A stretch of DNA of 37,305 nt from a virus. A model generated the notes under the pieces. It had not been told where the DNA came from. It did not search any database and saw only the letters and a program-made list of their open reading frames with translations. The position numbers and the translations under genes are program-made. Numbering within the stretch: position 1 is the first letter of the stretch; each line of letters starts with the position of its first letter. Where the stretch lies: the IMG/VR virus record IMGVR_UViG_3300023174_003468, positions 1 to 37,305 of that record. One strand, given 5' to 3'. Below, piece by piece: positions 14,695-21,462 of this stretch.

Positions 14695-15100
14695 ATATGC
14701 TTTCAGCATCAAAGCTCAGTTGTTTCACTGGAATGTGGAGGGCCCTGACTTTGCACAACTGCACGAGTTCTTTGGCAACTTGTATGAAGAAGTTTACAAC
14801 GGTTCAATAGATCAAACCGCAGAATACATTCGTGCCATGGGCGACTATGCACCAGGCAGCTTTGAACGTTTCTCAGAACTCAGCATTATCCAAGGACAAA
14901 CAAAGATTCCACGAGCTAGACTCATGATTGAAGAACTGTTGGCCAACAATGGTCAGCTGTTGGAACTACTCAACAAGAATTTTGCCACGGCCGAACAAGA
15001 AAATCAACAAGGCATTGCCAACTTCATTGCAGAACGCATCGATGCTCATCAGAAACATGCATGGATGCTGAGAAGTTTCTTGAAAGACAATAGAGCATGA
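14657..15100 (+). CDS. Dps-like ferritin
   Basis: This 147-residue protein belongs to the Dps/ferritin family, which oxidises Fe(II) with peroxide, stores iron and in many bacteria shields DNA from oxidative damage. The inter-subunit ferroxidase residues are all present with family spacing: H24 in LFHWNVEGPDF, H36 in QLHEFFG, then D52 and E56 in IDQTAEYIRAMG. The length is near the usual Dps size (about 150-170), with a short N-terminus lacking the Lys-rich DNA-binding tail of E. coli Dps. AGGA precedes the start at 14657; the start lies inside the upstream ORF and no better one exists. It sits among packaged-type genes without a cleavable leader, so whether it is a virion protein or works in the infected cell is open. 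Confidence 0.85.
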   Translation: MLADSLKTLLATEYAFSIKAQLFHWNVEGPDFAQLHEFFGNLYEEVYNGSIDQTAEYIRAMGDYAPGSFERFSELSIIQGQTKIPRARLMIEELLANNGQLLELLNKNFATAEQENQQGIANFIAERIDAHQKHAWMLRSFLKDNRA

Positions 15101-15777
15101 GCAACGACATCAGATCAATCCTGGACCGACTGGCCACAGTGGAGGGCCGATTGACACCTGCACAACAAAAAGTGCCTCAGTTGCCTGCCTTGTTCAAGCC
15201 TCGCCACATTCGTGCGTTAGGCTCAAAAACAGATCCTGCTCATCCCATGGATGGCTACATGGTTGGTGACTCCGTAGAGCCCACACGAACTGCACTTGAA
15301 GAAGCCATGGCCGAGATCGAAGAAGACATGATCAGCAAGGTCAAGAAAGACCTAACACAATATTTGGATCGCTTGGAAAAGAAGGTGCGTGTTGACCGTG
15401 ACTTGAAAGACAAAGCACAGGACGCTGTGGCACGTGGTGATGTCGAAGAAGAAATTGACACCGATCCTGCTGCCATGCAAGGACCTAGTGACCCAGGCGA
15501 CACTGAAGTGGCACACGCCGCTGAACTAGATGTGGCTGACCGATTAAACGCACCACAGGCTCCACAAGCGCCTTCAGCCACATTTGAAATGGCTGACGGT
15601 GTGGCATTGGAATGCTGGGGTGATGACAATTCGGGTTACGAACTACGGCATGGCGAAAAGCGACTGCCCAGTCGCTTCCGGAGCCTGGATGATGCTGGTA
15701 TAGCCGTGAAACTTTATCAAGCTCGTCGCCAGGCACAGCAACGCAACTCAGATGCGGATTACATAGAAGAACGATAA
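15097..15777 (+). CDS. Unrecognised acidic, partly coiled-coil phage protein
   Basis: 226 residues starting by ATGA overlap. The N-terminal part (IRSILDRLATVEGRLTPAQQ, then VPQLPALFKPRHI) is a module I recall from other marine phage proteins without a function. Residues about 65-125 are a charged helical stretch (EAMAEIEEDMISKVKKDLTQ) likely to form a coiled coil. A Pro/Ala/Asp-rich linker follows, then a small C-terminal domain with ALECWGDDNSGYELRHG and SRFRSLDDAGIAVKLYQAR. Its position between Dps and another VAE-linker protein suggests the same virion-cargo set. It could also be a scaffold-like assembly factor; I cannot distinguish. Confidence 0.6.
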   Translation: MSNDIRSILDRLATVEGRLTPAQQKVPQLPALFKPRHIRALGSKTDPAHPMDGYMVGDSVEPTRTALEEAMAEIEEDMISKVKKDLTQYLDRLEKKVRVDRDLKDKAQDAVARGDVEEEIDTDPAAMQGPSDPGDTEVAHAAELDVADRLNAPQAPQAPSATFEMADGVALECWGDDNSGYELRHGEKRLPSRFRSLDDAGIAVKLYQARRQAQQRNSDADYIEER

Positions 15778-15779
15778 TC

Positions 15780-16424
15780 ATGATCACAAGCGATTTATAC
15801 AACAACAAAAAAATTGTGGCGGAAGGTACCGAAGAAGACATGCCAGTACATCGTATTGGCCTTACTGTGATTGACCCACAACATCCCATGGTTTCAAAGC
15901 GTAGAGAAGAATATCAAAAAACTGTGCGTGTTCCTGGACATGACAGAGAACAAGCCATTACTGCCGCAATCAATCATTTGCGCCGTAGAGGCTTCAAAGT
16001 ACTAGACCATCACTACATGGGGTTGTTAGAAGCCAGTTTGGGTGACTATCGTAGAAAAGCACAATTGAGTCGAGCTATGGCTCAAACAAATAAGTTCTTT
16101 GACCGGGATGATCCTGAGGCAGTTGCCCAAGCCGATCAAACCATTGCCAAAAGAGAACGTGGTCTGGCACGTGCTGACGCTAGAGTCAAACCATATACAC
16201 CCCCTGCGCACAATGTTGAAAAAGTACAACGTGACCTGACAGCAAAATATCCCAACATTGATGAACTAGTAGCTCAGGCTGAAAAGCGCCGCGATCCCAA
16301 CTATGACTATGCCGAAGGCAATGCTTACTATCGTGGCCGTGAAGCAGAACAAAACTATCAGCGACTCCGACAAATACAACGTGTGATTCAAGGCTTGAAT
16401 GAATCACTGAACCAATCATATTAA
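15780..16424 (+). CDS. Mosaic cargo-type protein with IVAE|G leader
   Basis: A 214-residue basic protein. The leader MITSDLYNNKKIVAE|GTEED uses the GTGGCGGAAG repeat (nt 15816) to encode the V-A-E cut site. Module 1 (HRIGLTVIDPQHPMVSKRRE) is a small alpha/beta domain of a kind I remember in other marine phage mosaics, ending near FKVLDHHYMGLLEA. Module 2 (LGDYRRKAQLSRAMAQTNKFF, then a long Lys/Arg/Glu helix) is a probable coiled coil, and the tail (YYRGREAEQNYQRLRQIQRV) continues it. It is the last gene of the cargo island before a sigma70-like promoter. No catalytic residues recognised. Confidence 0.65.
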   Translation: MITSDLYNNKKIVAEGTEEDMPVHRIGLTVIDPQHPMVSKRREEYQKTVRVPGHDREQAITAAINHLRRRGFKVLDHHYMGLLEASLGDYRRKAQLSRAMAQTNKFFDRDDPEAVAQADQTIAKRERGLARADARVKPYTPPAHNVEKVQRDLTAKYPNIDELVAQAEKRRDPNYDYAEGNAYYRGREAEQNYQRLRQIQRVIQGLNESLNQSY

Positions 16425-16562
16425 ACACCCTTAGGACCGCACTAGTTGCGAGGGTAGGCGGCTGCTGCCTTGGCCATCCAATTCGCTACTGGAACCCAAA
16501 AGTGAGCAAATTCCCATTGACAACGCCAAAATCTGTGTTATACTAGTGTTTTAGGAGTACAC
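16425..16562 (+). other. 138-base intergenic region with inverted repeats
   Basis: This is one of the two longest non-coding gaps in the window. It starts with a nested inverted repeat: ACCCT (16427 region) pairs with AGGGT (16448 region), enclosing CGCA/TGCG around CTAGT. A GGC-rich second element follows (GGCGGCTGCTGCC). There is no run of T after either stem, so a classical rho-independent terminator is not clear. The right part holds a near-consensus promoter. Separation between the cargo island and the replication module is its evident role. Confidence 0.5.
16517..16544 (+). promoter_or_regulatory. sigma70-like promoter for the dsbA/polymerase unit
   Basis: TTGACA (16517-16522), a 16-base spacer, then TATACT (16539-16544). 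The ribosome-binding AGGAG (16553-16557) follows, 5 bases before the ATG at 16563. This is a near-perfect host-type promoter. The string AGGAGTACACATG is repeated exactly before the clamp gene. Confidence 0.8.
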
Positions 16563-16823
16563 ATGGATACCAAAACATTCAACGGCGATGCCAAAATTAA
16601 GCTGACTCAAATAATTAATGAAGGTATGGCCGTGATGCATGAGATTGACACACTACAAGGTGGCTTGACTGACACCATCCGGGCCATTGCAGAAGAATTA
16701 GAAATCAAACCAGCTGTGTTGAAAAAGGCCATCCGCGTGGCACACAAGGCCGAATTTGGCAAGACCAAACAAGATCAAGAGTTACTGGAAACAATTCTTG
16801 AAACAGTGGGCAAGACGCTATAA
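16563..16823 (+). CDS. dsbA: DsbA-like late-transcription DNA-binding protein
   Basis: An 86-residue helical protein (MDTKTFNGDAKIKLTQIINE, then LTDTIRAIAEELEIKPAVLKKAIRVAHKA, landmarks EELEIKPAVLKKAI). I recognise it as the small double-stranded DNA-binding DsbA protein of T4-like phages, which binds near late promoters and stimulates late transcription. The helix-turn-helix-like segment 'IAEELEIKPAVLKKAI' fits DNA binding. A near-consensus sigma70 promoter and AGGAG lie just upstream, and the polymerase gene follows 76 bases downstream. The family is small and divergent, so this rests on overall resemblance rather than a catalytic signature. Confidence 0.6.
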   Translation: MDTKTFNGDAKIKLTQIINEGMAVMHEIDTLQGGLTDTIRAIAEELEIKPAVLKKAIRVAHKAEFGKTKQDQELLETILETVGKTL

Positions 16824-16826
16824 ATA
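16819..16826 (+). promoter_or_regulatory. Exact TATAAATA at the dsbA/polymerase junction
   Basis: TATAAATA is the exact T4 late promoter consensus. It overlaps the dsbA stop codon (CTA TAA), so it may arise by chance. If active it would drive the polymerase leader from 74 bases upstream of its chosen start. Confidence 0.35.
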
Positions 16827-16872
16827 TTGCTTTCAACAGCAACGAATCGTTCACGTCACGAACATGTATCAA

Positions 16873-16885
16873 GGCCCCACCGGCC
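16873..16885 (+). promoter_or_regulatory. Possible hairpin just upstream of the polymerase ribosome-binding site
   Basis: GGCC-CCACC-GGCC can form a 4-bp stem with a 5-base loop, 6 bases before the GGAG at 16892-16895. T4 gp43 represses its own translation by binding a hairpin operator overlapping its ribosome-binding site, so this position is suggestive; the stem is short and the call weak. Confidence 0.25.
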
Positions 16886-16899
16886 ACAAACGGAGACCA

Positions 16900-19560
16900 A
16901 TGAGTTATATTGACGCACTATTTGATCGTGAGCACGATCGCATTCACGTGGTAGAACGCAGAGACGGCAAGCGGCAGTACCGAGAGTATCCTGCCAATTA
17001 TGTGTTCTACTACGACGACCCCCGAGGCAAGTTCCAGAGCATCTATGGCACACCTGTGTCAAGATTTTCAACACGTAACAACAAAGAGTTCCGCAAGGAA
17101 GTTCGAGCACAAAGCGGACGACAAATCTACGAATCGGATATCAATCCCATATTTCGTTGCTTTGAAGAAAACTACAAGGATCAAGACGCCCCCACCTTGC
17201 ACACCGCATTCTTTGACATTGAAGTTGCGTTTGATTCAGTGCGTGGCTTCTCGCCTGTAACAGATCCTTTCAATCCCATCACTGCCATATCGGTATATCT
17301 GAATTGGTTGGAGCAACTGGTCACACTTGTGGTGGCACCACGCCACATGAGTCTCGAGACTGCTCGTGAGATCTGTGGGGAATTTGAGAACACTGTGCTG
17401 TGTGAGTCCGAAACAGAGATGTTGAAGATGTTCTTGGACTTGATTGAAGATGCAGACATCCTGAGTGGCTGGAACTCGGAAGGCTATGACATACCCTACA
17501 CAGTGAATCGTATCACCCGAGTGCTCAGCAAAGACGACACTAGACGTTTTTGTTTGTGGGGACAGTTTCCCAAGAAGCGCATGTTCGAACGCTTTGGTGC
17601 TGAAAACGAAACTTACGACTTGGTGGGTCGTGTGCATATGGACTATATGCAACTGTATCGCAAGTACACTTATGAAGAGCGACATAGTTATAGTCTGGAT
17701 GCCATTGCTGAGTACGAGCTGGGTGAACGTAAAACACAGTTTGAAGGCACACTGGATCAGTTGTACAACCAACACTTTCGAACCTTTATTGAATACAACA
17801 GGCAAGATACCTTGTTGTTGGACAAGCTGGACAAAAAACTGCGCTTCTTGGAACTGGCCAGCGAACTGGCCCATGCCAATACTGTGTTGTTGGCCACCAC
17901 AATGGGTGCTGTGGCAGTGACTGAACAGGCCATCATCAACGAAGCACATGAACGTGGCATGGTTGTGCCCAATCGTCAACAACGACTGACAGACGAGGAC
18001 ACACAGGCTGCAGGCGCTTATGTGGCATATCCCAAGAAAGGATTACATGAGTGGATTGGGTCCGTGGACATCAACAGTCTATATCCGTCGGCAATTCGTG
18101 CGCTAAACATGGGCCCAGAAACCATCATAGGCCAACTGCGTCCAGTGATGACTGACCGATACATTCGAGACAAAATGGCCCGGGGTGATTCATTTGCGGC
18201 TGCATGGGAAGGTGTGTTTGCCAGTTTAGAATACACAGCAGTGATGGAACAACAACGTGGCACAGAGATCACCATTGACTGGCAGAGTGGCGAAGAAACT
18301 GTACACTCGGGCGCTGAGATTTGGTACATGTTGTTTGACTCAAACCAACCGTGGATATTAAGTGCCAATGGCACCATATTCACCTACGAAAAGAAAGGCG
18401 TGATTCCAGGCCTGCTGGAACGCTGGTACGCAGAACGTAAAGAGATGCAGGCCAAAAAGAAGGAGGCTAAAGATGCCAAAGAAATCGCTTTCTGGGATAA
18501 ACGACAGCTGGTTAAAAAGATTAACCTCAACAGTTTGTACGGTGCTATTCTTAATCCTGGTTGTAGGTTTTTTGACAAGCGAATCGGCCAATCCACAACC
18601 CTTACTGGCCGAAGCATTGCCAAACACATGGATGCATATCTAAATGAGTGCATCACAGGTGAATATGACCATGTGGGTCGAGCAGTGATTTACGGTGACA
18701 CAGACTCATGCTACTTTTCAGCATGGCCTGTGCTGAAACAAGAAGTTGCCGAAGGTCGTATGGAGTGGTCAAAGGAAATTTGCATTCAACTGTACGATTC
18801 AATTGCTGACCAGGTGAATGATTCATTCCCGGCATTTATGGAACGTGCGTTTCACTGTCCCAGAGACATGGGAGATTTGATCAAGGCCGGACGTGAAACA
18901 GTGGCGGATCGTGGCTTGTTCATTACCAAGAAACGCTATGCTGTGAATGCCATTGACATTGAAAACAAACGGCTGGATGTGAATGGAGCAATTGGCAAGA
19001 CCAAGGCCACAGGACTAGACTTGAAACGGTCAGATACACCCAAAGTTATTCAAGACTTCTTGTTGGAAATTCTAAATCGAGTACTGTCTGGTGCTGAACG
19101 TGAAGAGATCATTGAACGTGTGCGTGAGTTCAAGTATGAATTCAAAGAGCGACCAGGCTGGGAAAAAGGCTCGCCCAAGCGTGTGAACAACTTGACCAAG
19201 TACGGCCGGGAAGAAGAACGCCTGGGCAAAGCCAACATGCCTGGGCATGTACGTGCGGCGCTAAACTGGAACAACTTGCGGCGAATGAATTCAGACAACT
19301 ACAGTATGCAGGTGGTCGATGGCATGAAGACCATTGTGTGCAAATTGCGAAGCAATGCTCTGGGCTGGACATCAATTGGCTATCCCACAGACGAGATGCA
19401 CCTGCCGCAGTGGTTTAAAGACTTGCCTTTTGATGACACAGAAATGGAAGCCACTGTGGTGGATCAAAAGATTGACAACCTGTTGGGCGTGTTAGACTGG
19501 GACTTGGCCTCTGCAACCAACACAGAAAACACATTTACTTCTTTATTTTCTTTTGAATGA
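16900..19560 (+). CDS. 43: Family B DNA polymerase (T4 gp43-like)
   Basis: This is the replicative polymerase with 3'-5' proofreading. I start it at MSYIDALF (16900), preceded by GGAG, giving 886 residues, close to T4 gp43 (898). In-frame ATGs at 16756 and 16864 are less likely because the first lies deep inside dsbA and the intervening residues look non-protein-like. Exonuclease motifs: Exo I FFDIEVAFD (D106, E108), Exo II SGWNSEGYDIPY, Exo III YNRQDTLLLD. Polymerase motifs: A, D390-INSLYPS; B, KKINLNSLYGA; C, Y598-GDTDS (D600, D602). All catalytic residues are intact and no intron or split is present. Codon choice changes abruptly around motif B (about 18460-18610). It acts with the clamp encoded about 1 kb downstream. 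Confidence 0.95.
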   Translation: MSYIDALFDREHDRIHVVERRDGKRQYREYPANYVFYYDDPRGKFQSIYGTPVSRFSTRNNKEFRKEVRAQSGRQIYESDINPIFRCFEENYKDQDAPTLHTAFFDIEVAFDSVRGFSPVTDPFNPITAISVYLNWLEQLVTLVVAPRHMSLETAREICGEFENTVLCESETEMLKMFLDLIEDADILSGWNSEGYDIPYTVNRITRVLSKDDTRRFCLWGQFPKKRMFERFGAENETYDLVGRVHMDYMQLYRKYTYEERHSYSLDAIAEYELGERKTQFEGTLDQLYNQHFRTFIEYNRQDTLLLDKLDKKLRFLELASELAHANTVLLATTMGAVAVTEQAIINEAHERGMVVPNRQQRLTDEDTQAAGAYVAYPKKGLHEWIGSVDINSLYPSAIRALNMGPETIIGQLRPVMTDRYIRDKMARGDSFAAAWEGVFASLEYTAVMEQQRGTEITIDWQSGEETVHSGAEIWYMLFDSNQPWILSANGTIFTYEKKGVIPGLLERWYAERKEMQAKKKEAKDAKEIAFWDKRQLVKKINLNSLYGAILNPGCRFFDKRIGQSTTLTGRSIAKHMDAYLNECITGEYDHVGRAVIYGDTDSCYFSAWPVLKQEVAEGRMEWSKEICIQLYDSIADQVNDSFPAFMERAFHCPRDMGDLIKAGRETVADRGLFITKKRYAVNAIDIENKRLDVNGAIGKTKATGLDLKRSDTPKVIQDFLLEILNRVLSGAEREEIIERVREFKYEFKERPGWEKGSPKRVNNLTKYGREEERLGKANMPGHVRAALNWNNLRRMNSDNYSMQVVDGMKTIVCKLRSNALGWTSIGYPTDEMHLPQWFKDLPFDDTEMEATVVDQKIDNLLGVLDWDLASATNTENTFTSLFSFE

Positions 19561-20498
19561 AACTGAGCGATCTGGTTGATTTTTTGAATTTGTTAGACAG
19601 CGATGAGTTATCGCCGGACTATGTGGTGGCCATGAATAAATTTCATGCTATTGGCCACGTCATTGCAAATCACCCAGTGCAGATAGATAATTTTGCCGAT
19701 GATGTTAACTGCAAATTGCAAAAGGTCATGGACTGTTTTACTGATGCGCAACAAACCGTGGAAGATTTCAAACACCGCATACGCACACAAATTTCTCAGT
19801 TAGAACCTGCACAGTATCAGCAAAGTCTTGGACTGTACGAAGATGAAATGTGTTATGAAACTTCGGAATACATTTTGAACAGACGTCTTGCCATTGATCC
19901 TGAAAGTGAAGCATACCTGCAAGCAAGACTTATGCAATATACAGATTGGCGTGTGCCTGGCATGATCATTAGACCAGGACTGGAAAAGTTCATTGAACAT
20001 CTAGTACCGTTAGATCCACTATACGTTGTGGATCAAAATTTGGAATTGTTAGAACCTGCGCTGAATCAATTTACTGCAGAGTATCGTCAACGATTGCGTA
20101 CCTACGCCATCGACGATCACAAAAATGAAAATGCCATGTGGCAATTGCCAGACGGACAATTTGGGTTCGTGTTTGCCTACAACTATTTCAATTTTAAACC
20201 CATGCTAGTGTTGCGCAGATACATTGATCAAATGTATGCCAAACTCAGACCCGGTGGGGTCGCATTGTTCACATTCAATGACTGTGATTGGCGGCAAGGA
20301 GTGGCCCTGGCAGAAAAAAATTTCATGTGCTACACACCCGGAACTGAAGTTGTAGCGCATGCCCTCTCTGTGGGATTTGAGATCTTAGACAGACATCGCG
20401 GACAGGGCGATCTTGCTTGGTTAGAAATTAAAAAACCTGGCGAAATTGAATCCCTTAGAGGTGGCCAGACTCTGGCCAAAATAGTTGCTAATCAGTAA
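19557..20498 (+). CDS. Methyltransferase-like phage protein
   Basis: A 313-residue protein starting by ATGA overlap with the polymerase. The N-terminal 120 residues are helical (for example DFLNLLDSDELSPDYVVAMN). The C-terminal half resembles a class I methyltransferase: a strand ending LYVVDQNLELLEPA, a later LPDGQFGFVFAYNYFNFKP and YAKLRPGGVALFTFNDCDW, the typical 'L-R-P-G-G' motif. The glycine-rich SAM loop is poorly conserved, so it may bind SAM weakly or be non-catalytic. I recall a similar protein next to replication genes in marine T4-like phages. A role tied to DNA or nucleotide metabolism is plausible from position only. Confidence 0.6.
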   Translation: MKLSDLVDFLNLLDSDELSPDYVVAMNKFHAIGHVIANHPVQIDNFADDVNCKLQKVMDCFTDAQQTVEDFKHRIRTQISQLEPAQYQQSLGLYEDEMCYETSEYILNRRLAIDPESEAYLQARLMQYTDWRVPGMIIRPGLEKFIEHLVPLDPLYVVDQNLELLEPALNQFTAEYRQRLRTYAIDDHKNENAMWQLPDGQFGFVFAYNYFNFKPMLVLRRYIDQMYAKLRPGGVALFTFNDCDWRQGVALAEKNFMCYTPGTEVVAHALSVGFEILDRHRGQGDLAWLEIKKPGEIESLRGGQTLAKIVANQ

Positions 20499-20513
20499 AA
20501 AAATCTATATAAT
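20485..20513 (+). promoter_or_regulatory. sigma70-like promoter for the sliding clamp gene
   Basis: TTGCTA (20485-20490), a 17-base spacer and a perfect TATAAT (20508-20513), then AGGAG before the ATG at 20534. The leader AGGAGTACACATG is identical to that of dsbA, which suggests the two genes share regulation or descent of the 5' region. Confidence 0.7.
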
Positions 20514-20533
20514 CATACAACATAGGAGTACAC

Positions 20534-21256
20534 ATGAGAGATTATCTTAAAGACTTGGTAGAACACACACACGATCTTGGCTGCATTGACTTGATCAAGA
20601 TCACTGGTGACGACAAAAGCACAGCCATTGTGGGTGTGGCAGAAGACTTGTCAGTGGTGCTGGAAGGCGAGTTTAAAAATCCGCACCCAGATTTTATCGG
20701 CACATTTGGCATGCCCAACTTGAACAAGTTGAAAATTTTGTTAAACTTGCAAGAGTACAAAGAAAATGCCAAACTTGGCTTGACCAAAAAAGCCACAGGT
20801 GCTCCTGATGGTATTGAGTTTGAAAATGCTGGGGGAGATTTCCGCAACACATATCGGTTCATGGCAGCAGAGATTGTGAATGACAAACTCAAAACACCCA
20901 AGTTCAAAGGTGTGACATGGCATATTGAATTTGAGCCCACTGTGGCCGCAATACAACGATTGCGTATGCAGGCACAGGCCAATGCTGAAGAGCCCAACTT
21001 TCAAGCCCGGACTGAAAACGGTGACTTGAAGTTTTTCTTTGGTGACCATAGCACACATGCTGGTAACTTTGTGTTCCATGCAGGCGTAAATGGTCAATTG
21101 AAACGCACTTGGTCATGGCCAGCCTCACAGTTCATGGCCATTATGGCCTTGACTGGTGACAAGACCATCCGCATTTCAGATGATGGTGCTGCCAAGATCA
21201 CAGTGGATTCTGGTGTGGCTGTTTACAATTACATTTTACCTGCACAGAGCAAATAA
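20534..21256 (+). CDS. 45: Sliding clamp (T4 gp45-like)
   Basis: A 240-residue protein, near T4 gp45 (228). It forms the trimeric ring that holds DNA polymerase on DNA and, in T4, also activates late transcription together with gp33 and gp55. Landmarks: MRDYLKDLVEHTHDLGCI, FIGTFGMPNLNKLKILLN (the clamp 'NLNKL' helix), ADIA-type fold continuing to LQEYKENAKL, and the C-terminal TGDKTIRISDDGAAKITVDSG. The identification rests on this overall pattern, its length and the adjacent polymerase. The stop overlaps the next start as TAATG. Confidence 0.85.
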   Translation: MRDYLKDLVEHTHDLGCIDLIKITGDDKSTAIVGVAEDLSVVLEGEFKNPHPDFIGTFGMPNLNKLKILLNLQEYKENAKLGLTKKATGAPDGIEFENAGGDFRNTYRFMAAEIVNDKLKTPKFKGVTWHIEFEPTVAAIQRLRMQAQANAEEPNFQARTENGDLKFFFGDHSTHAGNFVFHAGVNGQLKRTWSWPASQFMAIMALTGDKTIRISDDGAAKITVDSGVAVYNYILPAQSK

Positions 21257-21462
21257 TGGAAACCAAAGCTAGAACTGTGACAAGAATGGTCACATATAGA
21301 ATAACCGCATGGTTGTTTACTATATTTTGGACTTGGTTGTTCACTGGTGACATTGCATCGGCCACAGGATTTGCCACTGCCTTGCACATCATGCTCAGTA
21401 TAGATTATTACATACACGAACGTATTTGGTTAAAAATCAAGTGGGGTCGAATTGCAGGATAA
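21256..21462 (+). CDS. Small DUF2061-like membrane protein
   Basis: A 68-residue protein with two predicted membrane helices (about 10-33, ITAWLFTIFWTWLFTG, and about 35-52) and the family ending YYIHERIWLKIKWGR. R-x-x-T-Y-R-I-T-A-W near the start and the HERxW...WGR end match the DUF2061 pattern. It probably sits in the host inner membrane; its role is unknown. Its end overlaps the start of the transglycosylase gene by 11 bases. Confidence 0.7.
   Translation: METKARTVTRMVTYRITAWLFTIFWTWLFTGDIASATGFATALHIMLSIDYYIHERIWLKIKWGRIAG

Noticed and set aside
16425-16530. Minus-strand peptide-like run FWVPVANWMAKAAAAYPRN in the intergenic gap
   Set aside because: Only about 30 codons between stops with no good start; may be chance or a decayed remnant, so not called a gene.
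16756-16899. Longer polymerase N-terminus from ATG 16756
   Set aside because: It would overlap dsbA by 68 bases and add atypical residues; ATG 16900 has a GGAG at proper spacing.
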